A stretch of 64,000 nucleotides of DNA. Source: CAJBVW01 sp964457335. GTDB taxonomy: Bacteria > Myxococcota_A > UBA796 > SXON01. A model generated the notes under the pieces. The model had not been told where the DNA came from. It searched no databases and saw only the letters and a program-made list of their open reading frames with translations. Position numbers and translations under genes: made by a program. The stretch covers positions 45,730-109,729 of the forward strand of contig CAYWGD010000009.1 of NCBI GenBank assembly GCA_964457335.1, read 5' to 3'. Positions within the stretch are counted from its first letter, which is position 1. Every line of letters begins with the position of its first letter. Shown in pieces: positions 51,237 to 59,825 of the stretch.

Positions 51237-51992
51237 ATGTGCCTCGTCCTCGTGGCCTGGCGCCGCCACCCCCGCGCGCGGCTCGTCGTCGCCGCCAACC
51301 GCGACGAGTGGCGCGAGCGCCCGACCGAGCCGCTCCACCGCTGGGCCGACGGGCTCCTCGCCGGCCGCGACCGGCGCGCGGGCGGCACCTGGATGGCCGT
51401 GCGCCCGGACGGCGCCTTCGCGGCCACCACCAACTTCCGCGAGCCGGGCGCGCCCACCGGGGCCCGCTCGCGCGGCGAGCTCCCGCTGCGCGTGCTCCGC
51501 GCGCCGTCGGTGGCCGAGGGCATCTTGGCCATCGCGCGGGACGCGGATCAGTACGGCGGCTTCCACGTGATCGCCGCGGACGCCGAGGGTCTCTGGCACG
51601 TCGGGAGCCGCGGCGAGGGGCCGACGCAGCTGCCGCCCGGCGTCTACGGCATCTCGAACGGCCCGCGGATCGTGCCCTGGCCCAAGGTCACCGGCGGCGT
51701 GTCGGCGCTGGACGCGGCGCTCGCGCGCGGGGAGATCGACCCCGAGGCGCTCTTCGACGTGCTGACCGACCGCAGCGCGCCCCCCGACGAGCACCTCCCC
51801 GACACGGGCGTGGGGCTCGACTGGGAGCGCGTCCTCGGCCCGCGCTTCATCGACGCGGGGCCCTACGGCACGCGCTCCAGCACGGTGCTCCTCGTGGGCG
51901 ACGAGGTGCGCGTGATCGAGCGCTCGTGGGACCCGGGCGGCGGCACGACGGAGCTCCGCGCGCCGCGCGGCGTCGCCCCACGCGTGACGTAG
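51237..51992 (+). CDS. NRDE/TANGO2-family protein
   Basis: 251 aa. The protein begins MCLVLVAW with Cys2, and Asn21-Arg-Asp-Glu24 (ANRDEWRERPT) is the family's namesake motif; GGTWMAVRPDGAFAATTNFR and GVYGISNGP follow as in TANGO2 homologues. The family is an Ntn-hydrolase-like fold; its human member matters for metabolism and heme/lipid handling, but the bacterial activity is unknown. The stop codon TAG lies within the first of three 50-bp palindromes, and the gene is convergent with the next one. Confidence 0.92.
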   Translation: MCLVLVAWRRHPRARLVVAANRDEWRERPTEPLHRWADGLLAGRDRRAGGTWMAVRPDGAFAATTNFREPGAPTGARSRGELPLRVLRAPSVAEGILAIARDADQYGGFHVIAADAEGLWHVGSRGEGPTQLPPGVYGISNGPRIVPWPKVTGGVSALDAALARGEIDPEALFDVLTDRSAPPDEHLPDTGVGLDWERVLGPRFIDAGPYGTRSSTVLLVGDEVRVIERSWDPGGGTTELRAPRGVAPRVT

Positions 51993-52137
51993 CTCCGGAG
52001 ATCGCGGCCCATCTCAGGCGCTACGTCACGCTCAGCGTGACGTAGCTCCGGAGATCGCGGCTCATCTCAGCCGCTACGTCACGCCACGCGTGACGTAGCT
52101 GAAGAGATTCCCGCCCATCTGCCGCGCTACGTCACGC
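51982..52137. repeat. Three tandem 50-bp palindromic units
   Basis: Units at 51982-52031, 52035-52084 and 52088-52137, separated by 3 bases (period 53). Every unit begins with GCGTGACGTAGC and ends with its exact complement GCTACGTCACGC, giving 12-bp perfect stems with 26-nt loops. The first two loops are nearly the same; the third differs more. The arm contains TAG, and the stop codons of both flanking convergent genes fall at the ends of the array. REP/BIME-like; likely bidirectional terminator. Confidence 0.92.
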
Positions 52138-53429
52138 TACCGCCGCAGGCAGCAGTCCGGCATCGTTTCGAAGTGGGCGATCTCCAAGGTGGCGAGCCCG
52201 TCGCGCAGGCCGCGCCCTGCGCGCTCGGCGAGCCACCGGATGCGCCGGCCGCCGATGCCCCGGAGGCGGAGCTCGGCCGCGTCGAGGGCCGCTCGCGCGG
52301 CGGTGCCCAGCGGTCCGAGCCAGGTCGGCTCCTCCAACACGGTGCGCTCTCGCCCGATGGCCGCGAGCTTGCGACGCACCGCCACGAGGTGAGGGTCCGC
52401 GTCGAGGTCTCGCGCGACCTCTGCGGGGAACACGCCCGTGCCGCCGTCGAACACGGCCCGGTCGGACTCCGGCAGGGCCTTCAGCGCCGCCTGCATCGCG
52501 ACGGCGACGGGCCGGTAACGCGCCTCGGCGTCGAGGTGGAGGTCCTCGATCCACGGGCCGAGGTTCCCACACGCCGGCACGCGCGTGTCGGTGAGCGCCG
52601 CGACGAGGCTCGCCTCCAGGAAGACGCCCGCGGGCAGATCCTCGCGCGCCACGAGCCCCGCGTACCGCGCCCGCGCGGGCGCGACGGCGACGGGGTCCTC
52701 CTCCCCCGTCGAGGGCCCGATGAGCATGAGCTCGGCCCACAACGCCACGAGCTGCGCGTCCGGCCACACCGGCGAGGTCTCGCGCACCCGGTCGGCCCAG
52801 CGCCGCGCCTCGGCATAGCGCTCGGCCGCGTAGAAGGTCGCCGCCATCCCGACGAGCGCGCGGTCCCGCGCCCGATCGAGCTCCTTGACGCGCCAGGCAG
52901 GCACGCGCTCGCGATGGCGCGCCTGGACCTCCCGAAGCACCGCGGCGAAGGCGTCCCGTGCTCCCCCGAGCTCGCCCGACCGGGCGTGGAGCACGCCCTG
53001 GAGGTAGCGCGCCCGGATGGTCGCGCCGACACCGTTCGGAACGGCGCGCAACAGCGCGATCCGCTCGTCGACGGCCTGCCTCCCGTGCCGCGCGCGCACC
53101 CAGAGCAGCCACGGCCGGGCCTCCTCGGACGCGGCGTCGACGTCGATGGTGGCGATATGCGCCGAGAGGGTGCTCCACTCGTCGGTCTCCACCGCGATCC
53201 GCACGAGCCGGTCGAGCACCACCGCGTACGTCGCGCGGTCGGGTCCGGCGTCGAGGGCGCGCGCGTAGAGGCCCTCGGCCGCGACGGGGAGCCCCGAGGC
53301 GTAGAGGAGCGCGGCGTCGAGGGGGCCCCACTCTGGGGACGCGCCCTTCGCGGGCGGCCGCCCTCCCGCGACGAGCGACCCCGCCGACACGTCGTGGATC
53401 AGCAGCAGCGCGAGCAGGAAGGCCGACAT
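52137..53429 (-). CDS. Secreted TPR-like hypothetical protein
   Basis: 430 aa from the ATG at 53429. The N-terminus MSAFLLALLLIHDVSAG is a short signal peptide. Residues about 45-250 are helical repeats of the TPR/SEL1 type (ALLYASGLPVAAEGLYARAL; ATFYAAERYAEARRWADRV). The C-terminal third is also helical and ends MPDCCLRR. Such proteins are usually periplasmic scaffold or assembly factors; no partner is obvious. It lies downstream of purL by 38 bp on the same strand but is probably unrelated to purine synthesis. Its stop abuts the palindrome array. Confidence 0.72.
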   Translation of the reverse strand: MSAFLLALLLIHDVSAGSLVAGGRPPAKGASPEWGPLDAALLYASGLPVAAEGLYARALDAGPDRATYAVVLDRLVRIAVETDEWSTLSAHIATIDVDAASEEARPWLLWVRARHGRQAVDERIALLRAVPNGVGATIRARYLQGVLHARSGELGGARDAFAAVLREVQARHRERVPAWRVKELDRARDRALVGMAATFYAAERYAEARRWADRVRETSPVWPDAQLVALWAELMLIGPSTGEEDPVAVAPARARYAGLVAREDLPAGVFLEASLVAALTDTRVPACGNLGPWIEDLHLDAEARYRPVAVAMQAALKALPESDRAVFDGGTGVFPAEVARDLDADPHLVAVRRKLAAIGRERTVLEEPTWLGPLGTAARAALDAAELRLRGIGGRRIRWLAERAGRGLRDGLATLEIAHFETMPDCCLRR

Positions 53430-53467
53430 CCGCCGGATGGTAGCCCCGCGGCCGGCGACCCGCCCGC

Positions 53468-56400
53468 CTACGCCACCCAGACCCGCGCGTTGCGGAACAT
53501 GCGCGTCCACGGCCCGTCCTCGCCCCAGGACGCCGGGTGCCAGGAGTTCGTGACCGTCCGGAACACGCGCTCGGGGTGCGGCATCAGGATGGTCGCGCGG
53601 CCGTCGACCGTCGTGAGCGCCGTGATGCCCTCGGGCGAGCCGTTCGGGTTCGCGGGGTAGCGCGTGGCGACCGTGCCGTGGTTGTCCACGAAGCGCGCCG
53701 CCACGATGCCCTTCTGGCCGGGCGAGAACAGCGCGCGCCCCTCGCCGTGCGCCACCGCCACGGGGAGCACGCTCCCCTCCATGCCGCGGAAGAACAGGCT
53801 CGGGCTCGCCTCGATGCGCACCAGGCTCACGCGCGCCTCGAACTGCTCGGAGCGGTTCTTCAAGAACCGCGGCCAGCCCTCGGCGCCCGGCACGAGCTCG
53901 CCGAGCTGCGACATCATCTGGCAGCCGTTGCACACGCCCAGCGAGAAGGTGTCCGCGCGGTGGAAGAAGCGCCCGAACACGTCGCGGGCGCGCGCGTGGA
54001 ACAGGATGTTCTTCGCCCAGCCGCCGCCCGCGCCGAGCACGTCGCCGTAGGAGAAGCCGCCGCAGGCCGCGAGGCCGCGGTAGCTCGCGAGGTCGTCGCG
54101 GCCCTCGAGCACGTCGGACATGTGCACGTCCACGGGCTCGAAGCCGGCGCGGTGGAACGCCGCGGCCATCTCGATCTGCCCGTTCACGCCCTGCTCGCGG
54201 AGGATCGCCACGCGCGGGCGCGCGCCCACGCTGATGTAGGGCGCGGCGACGTCCTGCGCGGGATCGAAGGTGAGCGCGGGCGAGATGCCCGGGTCGAGCC
54301 GGTCGAGCAGCGCGTCGTAGGCCTCCTGCGCGCAGGTCGGGTCGTCGCGGAGGGCCTGGATGCGCCAGGAGGTCTCGGTCCACGCGCGGCGCAGCTGGAT
54401 GCGGTCCTCGTGCAGCACGCTCCCCTGCGGGCCGCGCACGGTGAGGTGGTCGTCGGTGGCGATAGAACCCAGGCGACGCGCGGGCACCCCGCAGGCCGCG
54501 AGCTCCGCGAGGAGCGCGTCGGCGTGGTTCACGGCCACCTGGATCACGCCGCCCGGCTCCTCGGAGAAGAGCGCGGCGGTCACGTCCCCCGTGACCGTCA
54601 CGTCCACGCCGCACCGCCCGGCGAACATCATCTCCACCAGCGTGACGACGAGCCCGCCGTCGGACACGTCGTGCCAGGCGAGGATGCGGTCGCGCCAGTC
54701 GTCGACCACGCGCCAGAGCTCCACGAGGCGCTCGGGATCGTCGAGGTCCGGCGGCACGTCGCCGAGGTGGCCGTACACCTGCCGGAGCGCGGAGCCGCCG
54801 AGGCGCCCGGCGAAGTTGGAGAGGTCGACGTGCAGGAGCACGCTCGGCCCGGCGGTGCGGAGCTGCGGCGTGAGCGTGCGCCGCACGTCCCGCACCGGCG
54901 CGAACGCGCTGATCACGAGGGTGAGCGGCGAGACCACCTTGTGCTCGCCCGTGTCGTCCTTCCAGGACGCGCGCATCGACATCGAGTCCTTGCCCACCGG
55001 GATCGCGATCCCGAGGGCCGGGCAGAGCTCCATCGCGACGGCGTGCACCGTGTCGACGAGCCGGCCGTCCTCGCCGGGGTGGCCCGCGGCGCACATCCAG
55101 TTCGCCGACAGCACCACGCGGGAGAGGTCGCCGATGTCGGCGGCGATCAGGTTGGTGAGCGCCTCGGCGACCGCGAGCCGCCCGCTCGCGGGGCCGCTGA
55201 GCAGCGCGACCGGAGGCCGCTCGCCCATCGCCATCGCCTCGCCGGTGTACCCGACGTAGTCGGTGACGGTCACGGCACAGTCCGCCACCGGCACCTGCCA
55301 GGGCCCGACCATCTGGTCGCGCACCACGGTGCCGGTGACCGAGCGGTCGCCGATGGTGATGAGGAACTCCTTGCTGGCGACCGTCGGGAGCGCGAGCACG
55401 CGGTAGAGCGCCTCGCGGGGATCGGGCGCCGCGATGGGCTCCACGTCGCGCGCGGGGCCCGTGCGCGCCGCGTCGCGGTGCATCTTCGGGGGCTTCCCGA
55501 GGATGAGGTCGAGCGGCACGTCGATGGGGTTCGCCTCGAAGTGGCGGTCCCCGACCAGGAGCCGGCCGTCGTCGGTGGCGGTGCCGACCTCGGCCCACAC
55601 CGCGCGCTCGCGCGCGCAGAGGTTCGCGAACAGCGGGAGGTCGTCCCGCGCGACCGCGAGCACGTAGCGCTCCTGCGCCTCGTTGCACCAGAGCTCGAGC
55701 GGGGACAGCCCCGGCTCGTCCGACGGCACGTCGCGGAGCTCGAAGCGCGCGCCGCGGCCCGCGTCGTTCACCAGCTCCGGGAAGGCGTTGGAGAGGCCGC
55801 CCGCGCCCACGTCGTGGATGGAGCGGATCGGGTTCTGCTCGCCCATGGCCCAGCAGCGGTCGATGACCTCCTGCGCGCGGCGCTGCATCTCGGCGTTCGC
55901 GCGCTGCACGCTCGCGAAGTCGAGGTCGGCGTGCGCGAGCTCGCCGGTGCCGACGCTGGACGCCGCGCCGCCGCCGAGCCCGATGAGCATCGCGGGCCCG
56001 CCGAGCACGACGAGCGCCGCGCCCTCGGGGATGCCCTCCTTCAGCACGTGGCCGTCGCGCAGGTTGCCGTAGCCGCCCGCGACCATCACGGGCTTGTGGA
56101 AGCCGCGGACCTCGCGGCGCGGGCCCGAGCCCGCGGGCGTGTCGGTCGGCGCCACCTCGGCGGCCGCCTCCACCGGCGCGGCCTCGCGCGCCTTCTTCGA
56201 CTTCTTGCCCGCAGGCGACGGCGTCGACCCCGACGTGGGTTCGGGGGGGCGTTGCGGGGGGGCGGAGCCCCCCTGCCCCAAGAGCTCCCCGCCCTCCACC
56301 TCGACACAGAACGTCCGGAAGTAGCCGTTCAGGTTGGGGCGGCCGAACTCGTTGTTGAAGGCGGCGCCGCCGAGCGGGCCCTCGATCATGATGTCGAGCG

Positions 56401-57457
56401 CGCTCGCCATGCGCGGGGAGGTGCCGACGGGGCTCTCCCAGGGGCGCTCGGCGCCGGGGAGGTGCAGGTCGCTGACGGTGAAGCCGGTGAGGCCCGCGCG
56501 GGGCTTGGCGCCGCGGCCGGTGGCGCCCTCGTCGCGGATCTCGCCGCCCGCGCCGGTGGCCGCGCCGGGGTGCGGCGAGATGCCGGTCGGGTGGTTGTGC
56601 GTCTCGACCTTCATCAGGAGGTGCGCGCGCTCGGTGTGGGCGCGGTAGATGCCGTCGGCGCCGGGGAAGAAGCGGTTGACCGCGTAGCCCTCGACCACCG
56701 CGGCGTTGTCGCTGTAGGCGGAGAGCACCCTGCCGGGCGACACCTCGTGGGTGTGGCGGATCATCTTGAAGAGCGAGCGGTCGAGCGCCTCGCCGTCGAC
56801 CGTCCAGCTCGCGTTGAAGATCTTGTGCCGGCAATGCTCGCTGTTCGCCTGCGCGAACATCATGAGCTCGACGTCGGTGGGGTCGCGGTCGAGGTCCGAG
56901 AAGGCCTTCAGGAGGTAGTCGATCTCGTCGGGGGCGAGCGCGAGGCCGAGGCGCTGGTCGGCCTCGACGAGCGCGTGGCGGCCGTGCTTCTTGACGTGGA
57001 TCCGCGCGACCGGGCGCGGCGACTCGCGCGCGAAGAGCACGGAGGCGGCGTCGGGGTTCGGGAGCACGGCCTCGGTCATGCGGTCGTGCAGCAGCGGCAG
57101 CACGGCGAGGCGCTCGTCCGGGGTGAATTCCCCCTCGAGCATCCAGCCCACGCCGCGCTCGATGCGGGCGAGCGGCACGCCGCAGCTGCGCGCGATCTCG
57201 GTGGCCTTCGTGGACCAGGGCGAGATGGTGCCGGGGCGCGGCACGACGACCGCGTCCACGCGCGGGAGCACGACGGGCGGCTCGGCCTCGTAGTCGAGCA
57301 GCCGATCGAGGACGGCGCGGTCGGGCACGTCGCCGTCCACGAAGTGGAGCCAGGCCGCGCGCAGGCCGGTCACGCCGGGGGCGACCCGTCGGACAGCCGC
57401 GCCGAGCTTCTCCAGGCGGAAGTTGGAACGGGCAGGACCACCGGTGAGCACGAGCAT
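53468..57457 (-). CDS. purL: Phosphoribosylformylglycinamidine synthase (large, single-chain)
   Basis: 1329 aa, the long proteobacterial PurL, which makes FGAM from FGAR, glutamine and ATP in step four of purine synthesis. The ends match: an N-terminal PurS-like part, AQANSEHCRHKIFNA and KVETHNHPTGISPHPGAATG (ATP/FGAR site), a second synthase half (GGGASSVG-like, PVGKDSMSMRASWKD) and a C-terminal class I glutamine amidotransferase with FSLGVCNGCQMMSQL (nucleophile Cys) and HPERVFR. One oddity is an insertion of about 55 residues (about 390-445) between CVEVEGGELL and GFHKPVMVAGGYGNLRDG; it is Lys/Ala/Pro-rich (PSPAGKKSKKAREAA) and is encoded by DNA with a G-run/C-run hairpin. Downstream on this strand is the TPR-like gene. 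Confidence 0.96.
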   Translation of the reverse strand: MLVLTGGPARSNFRLEKLGAAVRRVAPGVTGLRAAWLHFVDGDVPDRAVLDRLLDYEAEPPVVLPRVDAVVVPRPGTISPWSTKATEIARSCGVPLARIERGVGWMLEGEFTPDERLAVLPLLHDRMTEAVLPNPDAASVLFARESPRPVARIHVKKHGRHALVEADQRLGLALAPDEIDYLLKAFSDLDRDPTDVELMMFAQANSEHCRHKIFNASWTVDGEALDRSLFKMIRHTHEVSPGRVLSAYSDNAAVVEGYAVNRFFPGADGIYRAHTERAHLLMKVETHNHPTGISPHPGAATGAGGEIRDEGATGRGAKPRAGLTGFTVSDLHLPGAERPWESPVGTSPRMASALDIMIEGPLGGAAFNNEFGRPNLNGYFRTFCVEVEGGELLGQGGSAPPQRPPEPTSGSTPSPAGKKSKKAREAAPVEAAAEVAPTDTPAGSGPRREVRGFHKPVMVAGGYGNLRDGHVLKEGIPEGAALVVLGGPAMLIGLGGGAASSVGTGELAHADLDFASVQRANAEMQRRAQEVIDRCWAMGEQNPIRSIHDVGAGGLSNAFPELVNDAGRGARFELRDVPSDEPGLSPLELWCNEAQERYVLAVARDDLPLFANLCARERAVWAEVGTATDDGRLLVGDRHFEANPIDVPLDLILGKPPKMHRDAARTGPARDVEPIAAPDPREALYRVLALPTVASKEFLITIGDRSVTGTVVRDQMVGPWQVPVADCAVTVTDYVGYTGEAMAMGERPPVALLSGPASGRLAVAEALTNLIAADIGDLSRVVLSANWMCAAGHPGEDGRLVDTVHAVAMELCPALGIAIPVGKDSMSMRASWKDDTGEHKVVSPLTLVISAFAPVRDVRRTLTPQLRTAGPSVLLHVDLSNFAGRLGGSALRQVYGHLGDVPPDLDDPERLVELWRVVDDWRDRILAWHDVSDGGLVVTLVEMMFAGRCGVDVTVTGDVTAALFSEEPGGVIQVAVNHADALLAELAACGVPARRLGSIATDDHLTVRGPQGSVLHEDRIQLRRAWTETSWRIQALRDDPTCAQEAYDALLDRLDPGISPALTFDPAQDVAAPYISVGARPRVAILREQGVNGQIEMAAAFHRAGFEPVDVHMSDVLEGRDDLASYRGLAACGGFSYGDVLGAGGGWAKNILFHARARDVFGRFFHRADTFSLGVCNGCQMMSQLGELVPGAEGWPRFLKNRSEQFEARVSLVRIEASPSLFFRGMEGSVLPVAVAHGEGRALFSPGQKGIVAARFVDNHGTVATRYPANPNGSPEGITALTTVDGRATILMPHPERVFRTVTNSWHPASWGEDGPWTRMFRNARVWVA
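56256..56273. repeat. Hairpin repeat within purL
   Basis: GGGGGGC and GCCCCCC flank a 3-nt loop (56257-56273), with a further G-run before them at 56233-56239. The hairpin lies in the DNA that encodes the extra 55 residues of PurL and resembles the intergenic one at 4449-4471. Confidence 0.6.
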
Positions 57458-57562
57458 GAGGGCTCCGTAGGCGGGCGGCGCGCCTTATCCCGCGCGCCGG
57501 TCCCGGGCCTCGGATTCTTGTGTCACGGCGCGGGGCGACGCCCTCGCGCGAACGCTCGCGCC

Positions 57563-57591
57563 CGTGGTACGTCGCCGTCCGGGAGCCCGCC
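57563..57591 (+). promoter_or_regulatory. Leader block upstream of the CAP lipoprotein gene
   Basis: CGTGGTACGTCG (57563-57574) and CCGGGAGCCCGCC directly before the ATG. The same two blocks precede the next gene (58176-58187 and 58193-58205), 1 base further apart. The first looks like a -10 region, the second carries the ribosome binding site GGGAG. Confidence 0.5.
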
Positions 57592-58116
57592 ATGCCACGC
57601 CTCGCCGTCCTTGCCCTCGCGCTCGCCGCCTGCGCCGCCCCCGAAGCCGAAGACACGGCGCCCGCCGACGAGAAGCCCGCCCTCGACCCCTTCGCGCAGG
57701 CCTTCGTGGACGCCCACAACGCGGCGCGCACGCGCCCCGAGCCCACGCCGGACCCCGCCCTGCCCGAGGTCGGCTGGGACGAGGACCTGGCCGCCTTCGC
57801 GCAGGAGTGGGCCGACGGCTGCGTGTTCGAGCACAGCACCGGCGAGACGGGGGAGAACCTCGCGGTCTACAGCTACGCGGTCGAGCCCGCCGAGGTCGTC
57901 GACTACTGGTTCAGCGAGATCGAGTTCTACGACTACGAGGCCAACCGCTGCGACCCCGGCGAGCAGTGCGGCCACTACACGCAGGTGGTGTGGCGTGACT
58001 CGACGAAGATCGGCTGCGCGGTCCAGGCCTGCGACATCGCCGGCTTCGGCGCGGGGGACCTCTGGGTGTGCGAGTACGACCCGCCGGGGAACTGGGTCGG
58101 CGAGCGCCCGTACTGA
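57592..58116 (+). CDS. CAP/SCP-domain lipoprotein
   Basis: 174 aa from the ATG at 57592, with GGGAG 7 bases upstream. The lipobox is LALAAC. The mature chain is a CAP (SCP/PR-1/Ag5) domain: FVDAHNAARTRPEP near the start, GENLAVYSYAVEP in the middle, and the two PROSITE-type motifs GHYTQVVWRDSTKIGCAV and WVCEYDPPGNWVGERPY near the end. CAP proteins bind sterols or lipids or act as secreted effectors; the conserved His and Glu are present. Probably attached to the outer membrane. The leader sequence is shared with the next gene. Confidence 0.9.
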   Translation: MPRLAVLALALAACAAPEAEDTAPADEKPALDPFAQAFVDAHNAARTRPEPTPDPALPEVGWDEDLAAFAQEWADGCVFEHSTGETGENLAVYSYAVEPAEVVDYWFSEIEFYDYEANRCDPGEQCGHYTQVVWRDSTKIGCAVQACDIAGFGAGDLWVCEYDPPGNWVGERPY

Positions 58117-58175
58117 CGCCGGGGACGCGGGCTCGTCAAGCCTTCGCAAGGCCGAGAACCGACCGCGGTCGGGAC

Positions 58176-58205
58176 CGTGGTACGTCGGTCCACCGGGAGC
58201 CCGCC
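58176..58205 (+). promoter_or_regulatory. Leader block upstream of the PNGase F-like gene
   Basis: CGTGGTACGTCG (58176-58187) and CCGGGAGCCCGCC directly before the ATG at 58206, nearly the same as the leader of the preceding lipoprotein gene. Confidence 0.5.
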
Positions 58206-59825
58206 ATGCTCATCCGCCTCCTCGCCGTCCTCGCGCTCACCGCCTGCACCCCCTCCGACGACGCGGACACGCCCAAGGGCGAGACCGGCGACACCGCCCC
58301 GCCGGAGCCCTCGCTCTGCGAGACGAACGGCTTCGGCCTGGAGCGCGCGTTCGACGCCGTGGGCCCCTACGGGAACCGGCGCCACGAGCTCGCCGAGGAC
58401 TTCTCCCTGCCGCTCGCGGACGGCACCACGTGGACGTTGTCGGAGCACTGGAGCGGCTGCGAGACGTACGTCTTCGTCCCCGACACGATCACGCGGTCGG
58501 ACGGGGACGACCGCTCCGTCTGGACGCGCGACCTCGACGACCTCGTCGAGGGCTCGCCGCGCAACGTGCACTACTTCTTCGCCTCCGCGTTGCGCGACGA
58601 GGACGCCGACGCCTCGATCGGAGACATGGTCGAGCGCGTGGAGGACCTGCTCGCCGACCTCGAGCCCGAGGACGCGACGTGGTGGGCCGAGCGGCTGCAC
58701 GTCGTGGGCGTGCCGACCAAGGACCTCGACAACTGGGTCGAGGGCGTGCTGCTGCGCGGCATCGGCACGAGCGGCTTCGGCATCGACCGCTTCCAGCAGA
58801 TCCGCGGCGTCGGCTCCTTCGCGGACGTGACCCGCTACGACGCCTCCGCCGGCAGCTGGCCCTTCGAGAACAACCTCGCCTACGCGGCCCACGAGGCCCG
58901 CTACTTCAACATGGAGGCGGAGCGCCAGGCGCGGATGGACGCCTTCCCGGCGACCACCGTGCCGCTCTGGACCGGCGAGGTCATCGAGATGTACGCCGAG
59001 ATGGAGGTCGCGCTGCCCGACGCCGCCACGATGGCGACGTTCGACACCTTCGAGATCGACGTGGACATGCGCTGCCCCAACCCGGACGCCGCCGAGCCCG
59101 GCAACTGCGGCGCCTGGGACTACCTCGCCTACCTGTGGGTGGAGGACGACGACGGGAGCTGGATCGAGCTCTCCCGCTTCATCACGACCTACCACCGCGA
59201 GGCACGCTGGGTGGCCGACGCGACGCCGATGATGGTGCACCTGCTCGACGGCGGCACGCGCAAGTTCAAGTGGGAGTGGGCGCCCTCGTGGAACACCCAG
59301 CCCACCGAGACGCGGCTCACGCTGCGCTTCTCCGACCAGGGCAAGGGGTACAAGCCGCGCGCGGTCACGAAGGTCGCGACGGGCGGCAGCTTCGGGTCGA
59401 CCTACAACGACGGGCGCGTGCCGGTGGACGTGGCGGTGTCGGCCACCGCGCAGAAGGTCGAGCTCTGGGCCCTCATCACGGGCCACGGCGCCTCGACGAA
59501 CCAGTGCGCGGAGTTCTGCAACCACCAGCACGAGTTCACCGTCGGCAGCGCCACGCACCTCGCCGAGTTCCCGATGGCGCAGTCCGAGGAGGGCTGCATC
59601 GCGGAGATCGAGGACCAGATGACGCCCAACCAGTCCGGCACGTGGTGGTACGGCCGCGGCGGGTGGTGCCCCGGGCAGGTCGTCGAGCCCTACGCCGTCG
59701 ACGTGACGAGCGAGGTCGCGGGCGGCACGGCCACGGTCGGCTACCGCGGGCTCTACGAGGGCGAGACGCCCCCCGACTCGAGCGGCGACATCGTGCTCAA
59801 CGCCTGGCTTGTCGTCTACGAGTAG
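58206..59825 (+). CDS. PNGase F-like lipoprotein
   Basis: 539 aa with lipobox LALTAC. The C-terminal 300 residues resemble peptide-N4-(N-acetyl-beta-glucosaminyl)asparagine amidase F: CGAWDYLAYLWVEDDDGSW and ELSRFITTYHREARW match the first eight-stranded domain, and GHGASTNQCAEFCNHQHEFT with WYGRGGWCPGQVV match the second. The N-terminal 200 residues (FGLERAFDAVGPYGNRRHEL) are a separate domain without clear family. If active it would remove N-glycans from glycoproteins outside the cell, perhaps prey or host glycoproteins. It has the same leader as the CAP gene, and its stop abuts the convergent reductase gene. Confidence 0.82.
   Translation: MLIRLLAVLALTACTPSDDADTPKGETGDTAPPEPSLCETNGFGLERAFDAVGPYGNRRHELAEDFSLPLADGTTWTLSEHWSGCETYVFVPDTITRSDGDDRSVWTRDLDDLVEGSPRNVHYFFASALRDEDADASIGDMVERVEDLLADLEPEDATWWAERLHVVGVPTKDLDNWVEGVLLRGIGTSGFGIDRFQQIRGVGSFADVTRYDASAGSWPFENNLAYAAHEARYFNMEAERQARMDAFPATTVPLWTGEVIEMYAEMEVALPDAATMATFDTFEIDVDMRCPNPDAAEPGNCGAWDYLAYLWVEDDDGSWIELSRFITTYHREARWVADATPMMVHLLDGGTRKFKWEWAPSWNTQPTETRLTLRFSDQGKGYKPRAVTKVATGGSFGSTYNDGRVPVDVAVSATAQKVELWALITGHGASTNQCAEFCNHQHEFTVGSATHLAEFPMAQSEEGCIAEIEDQMTPNQSGTWWYGRGGWCPGQVVEPYAVDVTSEVAGGTATVGYRGLYEGETPPDSSGDIVLNAWLVVYE

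Noticed and set aside
46146..51794. Very long minus-strand open frame (over 1800 codons) opposite the membrane-protein genes
   Set aside because: The composition is Arg/Gly/Glu-rich with no domain, and real genes with clear membrane topology and the NRDE motif lie on the opposite strand; high GC keeps antisense frames open.
51982..52137. CRISPR array
   Set aside because: Only three units, the 'spacers' are 3 bases long and the units are full palindromes, with no cas genes nearby.
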